The notes under the pieces were generated by a model, which ran no database searches, was not told the origin of the DNA, and worked only from the letters and a program-made list of their open reading frames with translations. The position numbers and the translations under genes are program-made. A stretch of DNA of 64,000 nt from Flavobacteriaceae bacterium CRH (GTDB taxonomy: Bacteria > Bacteroidota > Bacteroidia > Flavobacteriales > Flavobacteriaceae): assembly GCA_001507425.1 (NCBI GenBank), contig LMAJ01000014.1, forward strand, positions 62,001 to 126,000. Reading direction: 5' to 3'. Shown here piece after piece: positions 1 through 8,628 of this stretch. The stretch's first letter is position 1. Every line of letters starts with the position of its first letter.

Positions 1-1
1 C

Positions 2-1036
2 ATTAAAGTTCGTCATAAAATTGTTGCTGACGGTTTAAACGACGAAACTTTTGATGTTACAGATATAGGCGTTCACTTGAAAGCCAAGGAATTCAATGAA
101 ATTTTAGAGGATCCAAACACAATTGTTGTTGATTTTAGAAATCACTACGAAAGTGAAGTTGGACATTTTAAAAATGCAATTACTCCGGATGTAGAAACTT
201 TTAGAGAAAGTTTGCCAATAATTAACGATCAGCTTCAAAATCACAAAGAAGATAAAAATCTTGTAATGTACTGTACAGGTGGAATTCGTTGTGAAAAAGC
301 AAGTGCTTATTTTAAACACCAGGGTTTTAAAAATGTGTTTCAATTAGAAGGCGGAATCATTAATTACGCCAAACAAATTGAAGCAGAAGGCCTGGAAAGT
401 AAATTTATCGGAAAAAACTTTGTGTTTGATAATCGTCTTGGCGAAAGAATTACGGATGATATTATCTCGCAATGCCATCAATGTGGAAAACCTTGCGACA
501 ACCATACCAACTGCGAAAACGACGGATGCCATTTGTTGTTTATTCAATGTGATGAATGTAAAACGGCAATGGAAAACTGCTGTTCTACTGAATGTTTAGA
601 GGTTATTCACATGCCTTTAGTTGACCAGGTTCGTTTAAGAACCGGAAAACAAGTTGGAAACAAAGTGTTTAGAAAAGGAAAATCTGAAAATTTAAAATTC
701 AAACATTCGGGCGAATTGCCAAATTCGGCTTTGGGCGCGGCAGAGAAACCCGCTGATATTCGCCAGAAAGTAAAAGTGAAAAAAGTACTTCTTGGAAAGG
801 CAGAACATTATTATGTAAAAGCACAAGTTGGTCTTTTTACTATTGAAAATCACGAATTAAATAATGGCGATAAAATCTTAATCTCTGGGCCAACTACAGG
901 AAACCAGGAACTGATTTTAGAAAAAATGATTGTTAATGAACTTGAAGCTTCAACTGCTAAAATTGGAGATAAAGTTACTTTTGAAGTTCCTTTCAGAATT
1001 AGATTGTCAGATAAAATATATAAGATTTTAGAGTAA
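2..1036 (+). CDS. trhO: tRNA U34 hydroxylase TrhO with C-terminal U32-type domain (5' end outside window)
   Basis: Rhodanese-family enzyme TrhO (YceA), known to make 5-hydroxyuridine at tRNA wobble position 34 using O2. The frame is open from base 2, so the N-terminal domain lies left of the window; the TTG at 77 is internal. The rhodanese loop reads CTGGIRC, with the likely catalytic Cys codon at 272-274. A Cys-rich metal-binding segment typical of the family follows (about 470-605). Unlike E. coli TrhO, the chain continues about 90 residues (about 765-1036) into a domain that aligns with the C-terminus of TrhP at 2612-3853, roughly half the positions being identical by eye. It ends in a terminator at 1060-1094. 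Confidence 0.93.
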   Translation: MKVRHKIVADGLNDETFDVTDIGVHLKAKEFNEILEDPNTIVVDFRNHYESEVGHFKNAITPDVETFRESLPIINDQLQNHKEDKNLVMYCTGGIRCEKASAYFKHQGFKNVFQLEGGIINYAKQIEAEGLESKFIGKNFVFDNRLGERITDDIISQCHQCGKPCDNHTNCENDGCHLLFIQCDECKTAMENCCSTECLEVIHMPLVDQVRLRTGKQVGNKVFRKGKSENLKFKHSGELPNSALGAAEKPADIRQKVKVKKVLLGKAEHYYVKAQVGLFTIENHELNNGDKILISGPTTGNQELILEKMIVNELEASTAKIGDKVTFEVPFRIRLSDKIYKILE

Positions 1037-1059
1037 ATTTTATTCTAAAAATCAGTTTA

Positions 1060-1094
1060 AAAACCTATTTTGTGTCAAACAGAATAGGTTTTTT
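1060..1094 (+). terminator. Terminator after trhO
   Basis: An inverted repeat (AAAACCTATT ... AATAGGTTTT) with a T-run follows the trhO stop codon by about 25 bases. Its arms resemble those of the terminator at 5655-5688. Confidence 0.7.
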
Positions 1095-1211
1095 AATACA
1101 ACTAGAAAGCAATCCGGAAAAATTCGTGATATAATTACTTTCTTTTTAAAAATTAAATATAAGATAAATCGCATAAAAATTGTAAATTAGCCGCATTTTA
1201 AGCTAATTTAT

Positions 1212-1646
1212 ATGTCACAATCCTTTACCAAATTATGGGTTCATGCAATTTGGGCAACCAAACATCGTAATGAATTAATTGATTTCTCAATTGAGAAAAA
1301 AGTTTACGATTTGATTTGGCAAGAGTTAACCGAACTTGGATGTCCGGTTAGGATCATAAATGGAATGCCAGATCATGTGCATATTTTATTTTTACAAAAT
1401 CCACAAAAAACTATTTCAGACATTGTAAAGCAGATAAAAGGAAGTTCTTCTCATTTTATAAATAGAGAAGAACTTATCCTTGAAAAATTCGCTTGGCAAA
1501 CTGGCTATGCGGCTTTTTCTGTCAGCGAATCCCAGTTAGATGCTGCTTACAATTACATTAAAAATCAAAAGCAACATCATCTTAAGAAAAATGGCCAAGA
1601 TGAATTTGATGAATTTGTGAAATTACATGGATTGGGAGATAAATGA
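1212..1646 (+). CDS. Y1 HUH transposase, IS200/RAYT type
   Basis: A 144-residue single-domain Y1 transposase. It has the HUH motif in PDHVHILF (His55, His57) and the Tyr-xxx-Gln signature at Tyr115-Gln119 in NYIKNQ. These enzymes cut and join single-stranded DNA through a 5'-phosphotyrosine link. Length and motifs fit an intact IS200-like or REP-associated (RAYT) transposase. There is no tnpB partner. Seven paired-hairpin repeats start about 17 bases after the stop, the layout expected of a RAYT with its REP substrate. It sits between trhO and trhP. I cannot tell a domesticated RAYT from a mobile IS200 without a family tree, but the downstream array favours RAYT. Confidence 0.88.
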   Translation: MSQSFTKLWVHAIWATKHRNELIDFSIEKKVYDLIWQELTELGCPVRIINGMPDHVHILFLQNPQKTISDIVKQIKGSSSHFINREELILEKFAWQTGYAAFSVSESQLDAAYNYIKNQKQHHLKKNGQDEFDEFVKLHGLGDK

Positions 1647-1662
1647 TTATTCATAGATACTT

Positions 1663-2590
1663 CTTGATACGTTCCCCGTGGTTGAAGCCACGGGCTATAT
1701 TTAAATATTTTGAGAAAACATAGCCTGCGGTTTCAACCGCAAGAGCAGAGAATATCGATTACGATTATGCGTTTGGTAAATCAGCGTTGATTAAAAAGCT
1801 CATTGATACGTTCCCCGTGGTTGAAACCACGGGCTATATTTAAATATTTTGAGAAAACATAGCCTGCGGTTTCAACCGCAGAAGAGCAAGAATATCGATT
1901 ACGATTATACGTTTGGTAAATCAGCGTTAATTAAAAAAGCTCATTGATAAGTCCCCGTGGTTGAAACCACGGGCTATGTTGAAATATCCTGAGAAAAACA
2001 TAGCCTGCGGTTTCAACCGCAGGAGAGCAAAGAATATCAATTACGATTATACGTTTGGTAAATCATGGTTGATTAAAAAGCTCATTGATACGCTCCCCGT
2101 GGATGAAACCATGGGCTATATTTAAATATTTTGAGAAAACATAGCCTGCGGTTTTAACCGCAGGAGAGCAAAGAATATCGATTACGATTATACGTTTTGT
2201 AAATCAGCGTTGATTAAAGCTCATTGATACGTTCCCCGTGGTTGAAACCACGGGTTATATTTAAATATCCTGAGAAAAACATAGCCTGCGGTTTCAACCG
2301 CAGGAGAGCAAAGAATATCGATTACGATTATACGTTTTGTAAATCAGCGTTGATTAAAAAGCTTATTAATACGTTCCCCCGTGTTTGAAACCACCGGCTA
2401 TGTTGAAATATTCTGAGAAAACATAGCCTGCGGTTTCAACCGCAGGGACGCAGAGAATATCGATTACGATTATACGTTTGGTAAATCAGCGTTGATTAAA
2501 AAGATCATTGATACATTCCCCGTGTTTGAAACCACGGGCTATATTTAAATATTTTGAGAAAACATGGCCTGCGGTTTCAACCGCAGGAAA
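1663..2590 (+). repeat. REP-like tandem array, seven paired-hairpin units
   Basis: Seven direct copies of a ~140-bp unit; the CCCCGTG core starts at 1674, 1813, 1953, 2095, 2234, 2377 and 2518. Each unit has hairpin A (stem CCCGTGGTT/AACCACGGG), a short AT-rich spacer, and hairpin B (stem CCTGCGGTT/AACCGCAGG). An inner pair GGCTAT/ATAGCC brings the two hairpins together. The linker, containing AATATCGATTACGATTATAC, is also conserved. The layout resembles enterobacterial BIMEs next to a RAYT gene. The last hairpin ends 25 bases before the trhP start, so the array is probably transcribed into or insulates trhP. Confidence 0.9.
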
Positions 2591-2611
2591 GCTGTAAACA
2601 ATACAAATAAA

Positions 2612-3853
2612 ATGATACTTACCCACAAAATTGAACTCATGGCTCCTGCGGGAAACTTTGAGTCGCTTCAGGCTGCTTTAGATAATGGCTGTGATTCTGT
2701 TTACTTTGGAGTTGAACAACTTAATATGCGTGCGCGATCAACGGTAAATTTTACCATTGAGGATTTAAAAGAAATTGCGAACAGATGCGAAGTAAAAAAC
2801 GTTAGAAGCTATTTGACTTTAAATACAATTATCTACGATCATGATTTATCGGTCGTAAAAACATTATTGACGAAGGCCAAAGAAGCAAACATTACAGCAG
2901 TAATTGCATCAGATCAGGCAGTAATTGCCATGGCAAGATCAATTGGAATGGAAGTTCATATTTCGACTCAGTTGAATGTAACCAATATCGAAACCATTAA
3001 ATTCTACAGTTTGTTTGCTGATACAATGGTTTTGAGCCGAGAATTAAGCTTGCGTCAGGTAAAAAACATTACAAATCAAATTGAGAAAGAACAAATAAAA
3101 GGACCAAATGAGAATTTAGTAGAAATCGAAATTTTTGGTCATGGTGCTTTGTGTATGGCAATTTCGGGAAAATGTTATTTGAGTTTGCATTCGCATAATT
3201 CATCTGCAAATCGTGGAGCATGCAAGCAAAACTGCAGAAAAAAATATACCGTTATCGATCAGGAAACGGGTTTTGAAATTGAACTTGATAACGAATACAT
3301 GATGTCGCCTAAAGATTTATGCACAATAGATTTTTTAGATCAGGTAATTGATTCAGGAATTCAGGTTTTAAAGATTGAAGGCCGTGGCCGTGCGCCGGAA
3401 TATGTAGCAACAGTAATCAAAACCTATCGCGAAGCTATTGATGCTTTTTATGACGGAACTTTTTCAAAAGAAAAAACCGCAGTCTGGATGGAAGCCTTAA
3501 ACACCGTTTACAATCGTGGTTTTTGGTCAGGATATTATTTGGGACAAGAATTAGGCGAATGGAGCGATATTCCGGGATCTGCAGCAACGCAAAAAAAGGT
3601 CTACGTTGGCAAAGGAACCCATTATTTCCCAAAAGCAAACATTGGACAATTTAAAATAGAAGCTTATGACATTAAAATTGGGGATAAAATTCTGGTAACC
3701 GGGTCAAGTACAGGCGCACAGGAAATGATTATTGACGAAATGTTTGTAAATGATCTTGAAGCAGAAAAAGCAACAAAAGGTGACGATTGTACTTTGAAAT
3801 TGCCATTTAGAATCAGAATGTCTGATAAATTATATAAAATCGTTGAGGCATAA
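2612..3853 (+). CDS. trhP: U32-family tRNA hydroxylase TrhP
   Basis: A 413-residue U32 'peptidase' family protein matching TrhP (YegQ), the prephenate-dependent route to ho5U34. The N-terminus reads ELMAPAGNFESL, then VYFGVEQLNMRA. Four cysteines (181, 188, 204, 208; contexts GALC, GKC, RGAC, QNCR) are the expected iron-sulfur ligands, and SPKDLC with LKIEGRGR follows. The C-terminal ~85 residues form the U32 C-terminal domain also found on TrhO here. I use the ATG at 2612: an upstream in-frame ATG at 2564 lies inside the last repeat unit and would add 16 unrelated residues. The stop overlaps the ferredoxin start by one base (TAATG), which suggests coupled translation. Confidence 0.9.
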   Translation: MILTHKIELMAPAGNFESLQAALDNGCDSVYFGVEQLNMRARSTVNFTIEDLKEIANRCEVKNVRSYLTLNTIIYDHDLSVVKTLLTKAKEANITAVIASDQAVIAMARSIGMEVHISTQLNVTNIETIKFYSLFADTMVLSRELSLRQVKNITNQIEKEQIKGPNENLVEIEIFGHGALCMAISGKCYLSLHSHNSSANRGACKQNCRKKYTVIDQETGFEIELDNEYMMSPKDLCTIDFLDQVIDSGIQVLKIEGRGRAPEYVATVIKTYREAIDAFYDGTFSKEKTAVWMEALNTVYNRGFWSGYYLGQELGEWSDIPGSAATQKKVYVGKGTHYFPKANIGQFKIEAYDIKIGDKILVTGSSTGAQEMIIDEMFVNDLEAEKATKGDDCTLKLPFRIRMSDKLYKIVEA

Positions 3854-4083
3854 TGGTTATTGTAACTTTACAAAGAGATAAATGCATCGGCTGTAATTAT
3901 TGCGTCGAAATGGATCCGGTGCACTTTCAGATGTCTAAGAAAGACGGAAAATCAGTTTTGATACATTCACAGAACGCAAAAGGGTTTTTTACTTTAAAAT
4001 CTCCCAATCATACCATTGTTGAAAGCTGTGAATTGGCAGCAAAAGCCTGTCCGGTGAAGATTATTACGGTCAAGGAGACTTAG
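3853..4083 (+). CDS. Single-cluster ferredoxin, YfhL-like role proposed
   Basis: A 76-residue ferredoxin. Cys11, Cys14, Cys17 (CIGCNYC) and Cys66 (ACP) are placed to bind one [4Fe-4S] cluster; Cys59 is an extra cysteine. The ATG overlaps the trhP stop by one base, so the two are almost certainly co-transcribed. In E. coli the small ferredoxin YfhL is needed for the YegQ (TrhP) branch of ho5U synthesis. The position here makes this a likely electron donor or cluster partner of TrhP. That role is inferred from position and family, not proven by sequence. A strong terminator follows at 4102-4127. Confidence 0.85.
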   Translation: MVIVTLQRDKCIGCNYCVEMDPVHFQMSKKDGKSVLIHSQNAKGFFTLKSPNHTIVESCELAAKACPVKIITVKET

Positions 4084-4101
4084 AAATTTTATGAAAAGAA
4101 A

Positions 4102-4127
4102 AGAGCCGCAAATTTGCGGCTCTTTTT
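4102..4127 (+). terminator. Terminator of the trhP-ferredoxin unit
   Basis: A perfect 22-base palindrome (AGAGCCGCAAA/TTTGCGGCTCT) followed by a T-run, placed between convergent genes. Confidence 0.88.
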
Positions 4128-4131
4128 ATGT

Positions 4132-5556
4132 TTAAACTTCTTCAATACTTTCTGTTGTAATATTTTCATCGATTATATCCCATTCTTCGGATGTCCAAAA
4201 TAGGGCAATGTGAAGATTGTATAGGCCGATAGCGCCATAAATTAATACACAAGTATAGTACAAACCGGTAGACATATCTTGCAATAAAAAGTATATCGCC
4301 ATTATGCCCAACAGTCCAAAAGCAATCCAAATGCCAAATTTAAAATATAATATAAAAATATACAGTAAAATAATGGCTAAGATCATATAGATTAAGTTTT
4401 CGCGGCTTAATCCGATTGCAATAAACTTGTAGATGCAATATACCGTTGCAAAAAATAAAATGAACAATTGAAGAAAAGATCGATTTTGTTGTTCTTTATC
4501 TTCCATTTCAAGATATTCAGCATTACTTAATGGGATACTTTTGCGGAAAAAAAGAAATAATGTAATCAAATTAATTACTGGGACAAAACTTAAAAAATAG
4601 ATCCATAAGGGTCTTCTTCGTAATACACTTAATTGTAAAAGCAATAGCTGTGAAAATAGCAAGTATACAAATGCAACCTGAAGAATAACTCTAAAAAACT
4701 CAAACATACTATAGAAAATAATTTCAAATTTAGAACTCATATAACCAAACCAATGTTGGGAGAAGTTTTCAGTGAAGTTCAAATGAAGAGCAAATAAAGA
4801 AGTAGATAGAATTATAAAGTGCGTAGTAAACTTTTTGTTTGTTATAAATGAAGCAGAAGGCATTTTTATAAAATTCTCAAAAGAAAATCCAGCATCTGAT
4901 AAAAATATAAAATAGAAAAAAGATAGTGGGATAAAAACATTTGAAACCGCACTTCCATAAGAATAAATAGGTATAAATAAATCGTTTTTCAGCATTAATG
5001 ATCCAAGTTTTTGATATATGGGACTGATGCTTACTATGGCTATAATTCCAATCAAATATCCTATTAGGCTTAATTTTTTTCCATAAAGTATTTTTCCTCT
5101 CAATGCACCGTATAAAGCATATGTTGGAAAAAAACCCATGATGAAATAAATAATAGACAATGCTTTTGGAGTTTGTGATCCATAAAAATTTGAATAAAGA
5201 TACATCAGATTCAAAGCTACAGATGGTAAGCAGATTAAAAGAGCAAACTTTATTTTGTCATATTTTTTTTCATAGATCGCTTCCCAGCAAATCATGACTA
5301 TTCCAATTAATATTCCGATAAATTTATTAAGGATTTCTGCCCATATCGGTAATTCCTTAGCACTATTAAGGGGGTCAAGTAACTCAAGCATTCCATGACC
5401 TCCCGGTCTTGAAATGTAAAAATTATTTGTGATAAACTGCCTGATGATAAAAAGAAAGGCAACAATAGCAAGAGGGTATAGAATATTTTTAAACTTTGAA
5501 AAATTAAAATGGTTAAAGTAGTTTGTTTCTTCGTTTAATACAATTTTATTGTTCAT
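4132..5556 (-). CDS. Polytopic membrane protein, unknown function
   Basis: A 474-residue protein I do not recognise. Hydrophobic stretches suggest about twelve to thirteen membrane segments, starting near residues 25-43, 79-95, 103-121 and 131-150 and running to the C-terminus, which ends in a short acidic tail (DIIDENITTESIEEV). No signal peptide, catalytic motif or transporter signature was seen. It stands alone: the next minus-strand gene upstream ends in its own terminator at 5655-5688, and the downstream neighbour is convergent. It is probably an inner-membrane protein. Confidence 0.7.
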   Translation of the reverse strand: MNNKIVLNEETNYFNHFNFSKFKNILYPLAIVAFLFIIRQFITNNFYISRPGGHGMLELLDPLNSAKELPIWAEILNKFIGILIGIVMICWEAIYEKKYDKIKFALLICLPSVALNLMYLYSNFYGSQTPKALSIIYFIMGFFPTYALYGALRGKILYGKKLSLIGYLIGIIAIVSISPIYQKLGSLMLKNDLFIPIYSYGSAVSNVFIPLSFFYFIFLSDAGFSFENFIKMPSASFITNKKFTTHFIILSTSLFALHLNFTENFSQHWFGYMSSKFEIIFYSMFEFFRVILQVAFVYLLFSQLLLLQLSVLRRRPLWIYFLSFVPVINLITLFLFFRKSIPLSNAEYLEMEDKEQQNRSFLQLFILFFATVYCIYKFIAIGLSRENLIYMILAIILLYIFILYFKFGIWIAFGLLGIMAIYFLLQDMSTGLYYTCVLIYGAIGLYNLHIALFWTSEEWDIIDENITTESIEEV

Positions 5557-5654
5557 TAGATTAAGGTTTGGTTTGGGATGGTTTTTGGTTTTTATGCTAA
5601 ATCATAAATTATTGTAAACTTAACAAATTTTAGTACTTCTGGAATAAAAAAAAG

Positions 5655-5688
5655 AAACCCTATTTTGTGTTATCACAGAATAGGGTTT
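5655..5688 (-). terminator. Terminator after the ankyrin gene pair
   Basis: Inverted repeat AAACCCTATT/AATAGGGTTT. Read on the minus strand it is followed by a long T-run (plus-strand A-run 5646-5653), just beyond the stop at 5718. Confidence 0.75.
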
Positions 5689-5717
5689 TACTTTTTTATT
5701 AAAACTTTATTTGATTA

Positions 5718-7061
5718 TTATCCTTTTAAAATCTTACTTTTCTCAACATCAAATTCTTCTGAAGTTAATATTCCGGCATCTAAAAGTTCTTTCAAATCTA
5801 ACAATGCTTTTTTCTTTCCTTCCATAGAGTTAGAAACATCAGCTTTTTCGGGTTCTTGTTGGTGAATTGGTGTAACAACAGTTCCTGAAGGAGCATATTT
5901 TAGAATCATTTCGGTAATTTCATTAAAACCTTTTACATTCGAATAATCAATTGCTTTTTGTTCTTTTACATTTACAATTGAGGCATCAGCTTTGTTGTCA
6001 AGTAAATATTTAACTACATCTTTCTTTCCGTTTGCTGCACTGTAATGTAAAGGCGTATTCCCGGATTCGTCCTGAATGTTGATATTTGCTCCGGCTTCGA
6101 TCAGCAATTTTACCATACTCAAATTCCCTTTTTTAGTTGCTACATGCAAAAGACTTTCTCCGCCATAATTGTAAGTTGTGTTTAATGTAAAGCTAGATTC
6201 GTTAGCAATATTGGTAGCACTAACAATCCAATCCAGATAATCATTCATCGAAGACGTGTCACTTGCCAATGGTTTACTGTAGTTTACATCAACTCCGTTT
6301 TCTAAAAATAAAGAAACAATTTCCTTTTGATTATTTGCACAAGCATACCAAATAGGCGAATATCCGTTATTATTGGATACAAAAACATCGGCTCCTCTTT
6401 CTACTAAAAGTTTAGCAAGCATTCTGTTGGTTTCATAACAGGCAATCAAAAGTGCGTTTTCTCCAGCATGATTTGTATGATTAATAGCTGCGCCGTTGTC
6501 AAGAAGCAAAGTCACCATTGGGATGGATTTTGTATAACATGCATAAATTAAAGGTGTATTTCCTTGTTTGTCGGTTACATTAATATCTGCACCTTTATCC
6601 AAAAGTAATTGGATGATTTCTCGGTTTAATTTTGCACATGCCAGTAAAAGTGGAGTTTCGCCGTTGTTATTCAATAAATTAACATCAATTCCTGCTTCAA
6701 GCAACTTTGTTGCAATTTCAATTTGAGCAGTCTGAACCACTAAATGCAAAAGACTATTTCCGTATTTATCGTTTTTGTTAATTTCTGCACCATTTTCTAA
6801 AAGATACAAAGCAGTTTGTTTCTGTTTTTGCAGACAGGCAAAATACATTGGCGTTTCTCCCTGATGATCTTCATAATTAATATCGGCACCATCTTCAGTT
6901 AATATTTTTACAATATCCAAATATCCTCTGTGCGCGGCATAATGCAAGGCTGTTCTCCCTCTTTCGTCAGTATATTTTACATCAACTTCTTTATTTTGAA
7001 GAAGTAACTCGGCTATTTTTCTGTTGCCATTTTCACAGGCAATTATAAATGACATTGACAT
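5718..7061 (-). CDS. Ankyrin-repeat protein with C-terminal SHOCT domain
   Basis: A 447-residue protein made of about eleven ankyrin repeats over residues 1-385, with repeated motifs such as GRTALHYAAHRGYLDIV and GNTPLHYSAANGKKDVV. One less regular stretch lies near residues 255-290. After a linker, the last ~35 residues (LLDLKELLDAGILTSEEF) look like a SHOCT domain, a short oligomerisation module. There is no signal peptide, so it is probably cytoplasmic and binds proteins. It follows the ankyrin gene 7091-8272 by 29 bases and ends at a terminator, so the two probably form an operon. Partners are unknown. Confidence 0.85.
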   Translation of the reverse strand: MSMSFIIACENGNRKIAELLLQNKEVDVKYTDERGRTALHYAAHRGYLDIVKILTEDGADINYEDHQGETPMYFACLQKQKQTALYLLENGAEINKNDKYGNSLLHLVVQTAQIEIATKLLEAGIDVNLLNNNGETPLLLACAKLNREIIQLLLDKGADINVTDKQGNTPLIYACYTKSIPMVTLLLDNGAAINHTNHAGENALLIACYETNRMLAKLLVERGADVFVSNNNGYSPIWYACANNQKEIVSLFLENGVDVNYSKPLASDTSSMNDYLDWIVSATNIANESSFTLNTTYNYGGESLLHVATKKGNLSMVKLLIEAGANINIQDESGNTPLHYSAANGKKDVVKYLLDNKADASIVNVKEQKAIDYSNVKGFNEITEMILKYAPSGTVVTPIHQQEPEKADVSNSMEGKKKALLDLKELLDAGILTSEEFDVEKSKILKG

Positions 7062-7090
7062 GTATACTCGTTTTTAAATGAATGATTGTT

Positions 7091-8272
7091 TTATTGTTTC
7101 ATTAAAAGTTCAACCGTTTTAATTTTCAAATTATCGCCGGAAGCCAGCATTAATGCTGTTTCATCTTTATCATTTGTGATCGAAATATCAGCACCCTGAT
7201 CCAGTAATAATTTTACTTTTCTGTAAGTTTCCTTTGCCATTTCAGCATCGTAGTTAACATTATAGGCACAGACTTTATGTAAAATGGTGTTTCCGTGATT
7301 GTCTTGTTCATTGATATCGAGAGATACAGTATTTAAAACCGATTTTAAAATATCCGATTTCTTTTCAACAACAAAATCAATTCCGGATTTTGGCTGTCCG
7401 TAATACTGTGCACAGAAATTCACATCGGCACCATCAGATAATAATCTTTCAAGAAAGGTAATATCTGTTGGTGAACCAGAAACAGAACTGATAAAATTAG
7501 TCAATAAAGTTCGTCCGTCTTTGTTTACAATATTAAAATCAGGTGAAGAAACAGTTGCTAAAGCATCGTACATATCATACGAAAACTGTTCTGCCACAGC
7601 ATAATAAAAAGCAGTATTGTTGAGATTATCGGTTTCGTTGGCATCGGCTCCGTTTTCAAGTAAAAACGGTAAAATATCTTTTCTGGTTCTTTTAACAGCA
7701 CACATTAGCGGAGTTGTCCCAACAATATTTTTTTCATTAATGTCAACACCGTTATCTGTAAGTATAGAAATGTACTCTTTTGTTTTCTCAGTTTCTAAAC
7801 CATAAGTATTTATAACAGAGTAAATAAGCTTTTCTTCGGCATTATTTTTATACTGTGCATTTGCTCCAAAATTATCAATAAGGGTTTTAATGATTTTTGG
7901 TGGAGCACTTTTTTCCAGAAAATATCTTAGTAAAGTCTGATCGCTGATTTCGTCATTAATATTGTCCATTTTTGACATCACTGCTTCGAAAAAAGAAAGC
8001 GATTCATCATCTTCTTTTAAATATCTGCTCAATGGGGCGAAAATTGATTTATCAAAACTGTCAAGTTCATAAATATCAGTTTCAATAAATCCGGCATTTA
8101 TTAATTTTTCAATGAAATCAATTTCTTTGGCTTCAATAATTTTGGCTGCGATTTGAGAAAAGTTGTTTTTAAGATAGTGTTCGTTAAAATTTTCTCCGTT
8201 ATTTAGACATTCTCTGGCCTCGTCAAATTTTCCCTGAAAAAGGAAACTTTCAATTTGGTTTTGTGTTTGCAT
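7091..8272 (-). CDS. Ankyrin-repeat protein
   Basis: A 393-residue protein with degenerate ankyrin repeats. The clearest are near residues 180-215 (GTTPLMCAVKRTRKDILPFLLENGADAN) written in part as TTPLMCAVKRTRKDI, and near 330-390 (GNTILHKVCAYN; DKDETALMLASGDN). The N-terminal ~140 residues are helical with weaker repeat character. No signal peptide or extra domain was seen. It is the first gene of a likely two-gene operon with the ankyrin-SHOCT gene 29 bases downstream, and the shared architecture suggests an old duplication. Function unknown. Confidence 0.82.
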   Translation of the reverse strand: MQTQNQIESFLFQGKFDEARECLNNGENFNEHYLKNNFSQIAAKIIEAKEIDFIEKLINAGFIETDIYELDSFDKSIFAPLSRYLKEDDESLSFFEAVMSKMDNINDEISDQTLLRYFLEKSAPPKIIKTLIDNFGANAQYKNNAEEKLIYSVINTYGLETEKTKEYISILTDNGVDINEKNIVGTTPLMCAVKRTRKDILPFLLENGADANETDNLNNTAFYYAVAEQFSYDMYDALATVSSPDFNIVNKDGRTLLTNFISSVSGSPTDITFLERLLSDGADVNFCAQYYGQPKSGIDFVVEKKSDILKSVLNTVSLDINEQDNHGNTILHKVCAYNVNYDAEMAKETYRKVKLLLDQGADISITNDKDETALMLASGDNLKIKTVELLMKQ

Positions 8273-8628
8273 TTGAATTGATATTTAAAATGAAAGATAG
8301 GTTTAATTTTAAGTCGGAATTGATAATTCAGGCTTTTATAAATGTTGTTCAGGATTAAAAACATAAAATTGATAAATATATTTCAGGATAAAAATTAAAA
8401 ATCATTTTTTGTATGATAAAATAAGCACAGTAAGTTTTTTTTGAAGAAATTTTTTTAAAATTGCTGTAAAAGAAATTTGAAATGAGTTTGAGGCAGAAAA
8501 AAGACACGTTTTTTATTTAACAACCCTTTAGTTTTAATCCATAAAAAGCAAACTAAAAAAAATACTATCTTTACCGATCAAACGTTTATGAACTTAAGTT
8601 GCCTTTTTGCAACACTACATATATAATT
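8273..8628. other. Divergent intergenic region, ankyrin operon / ricT
   Basis: About 356 AT-rich bases between divergent genes, so promoters for both must lie here. The sequence TATCTTTA at 8566-8573 is one base off the Bacteroidota TAnnTTTG box and lies 56 bases before ricT. No terminator, RNA gene or repeat was seen. Confidence 0.5.

Noticed and set aside
1663..2590. CRISPR-like direct repeats
   Set aside because: Units are ~140 bp with conserved, not variable, linkers, and each has two internal hairpins. No cas gene is near. It fits REP pairs.
2564..2611. Upstream start for trhP
   Set aside because: This ATG lies inside the last hairpin of the repeat array; the conserved family start is the ATG at 2612.
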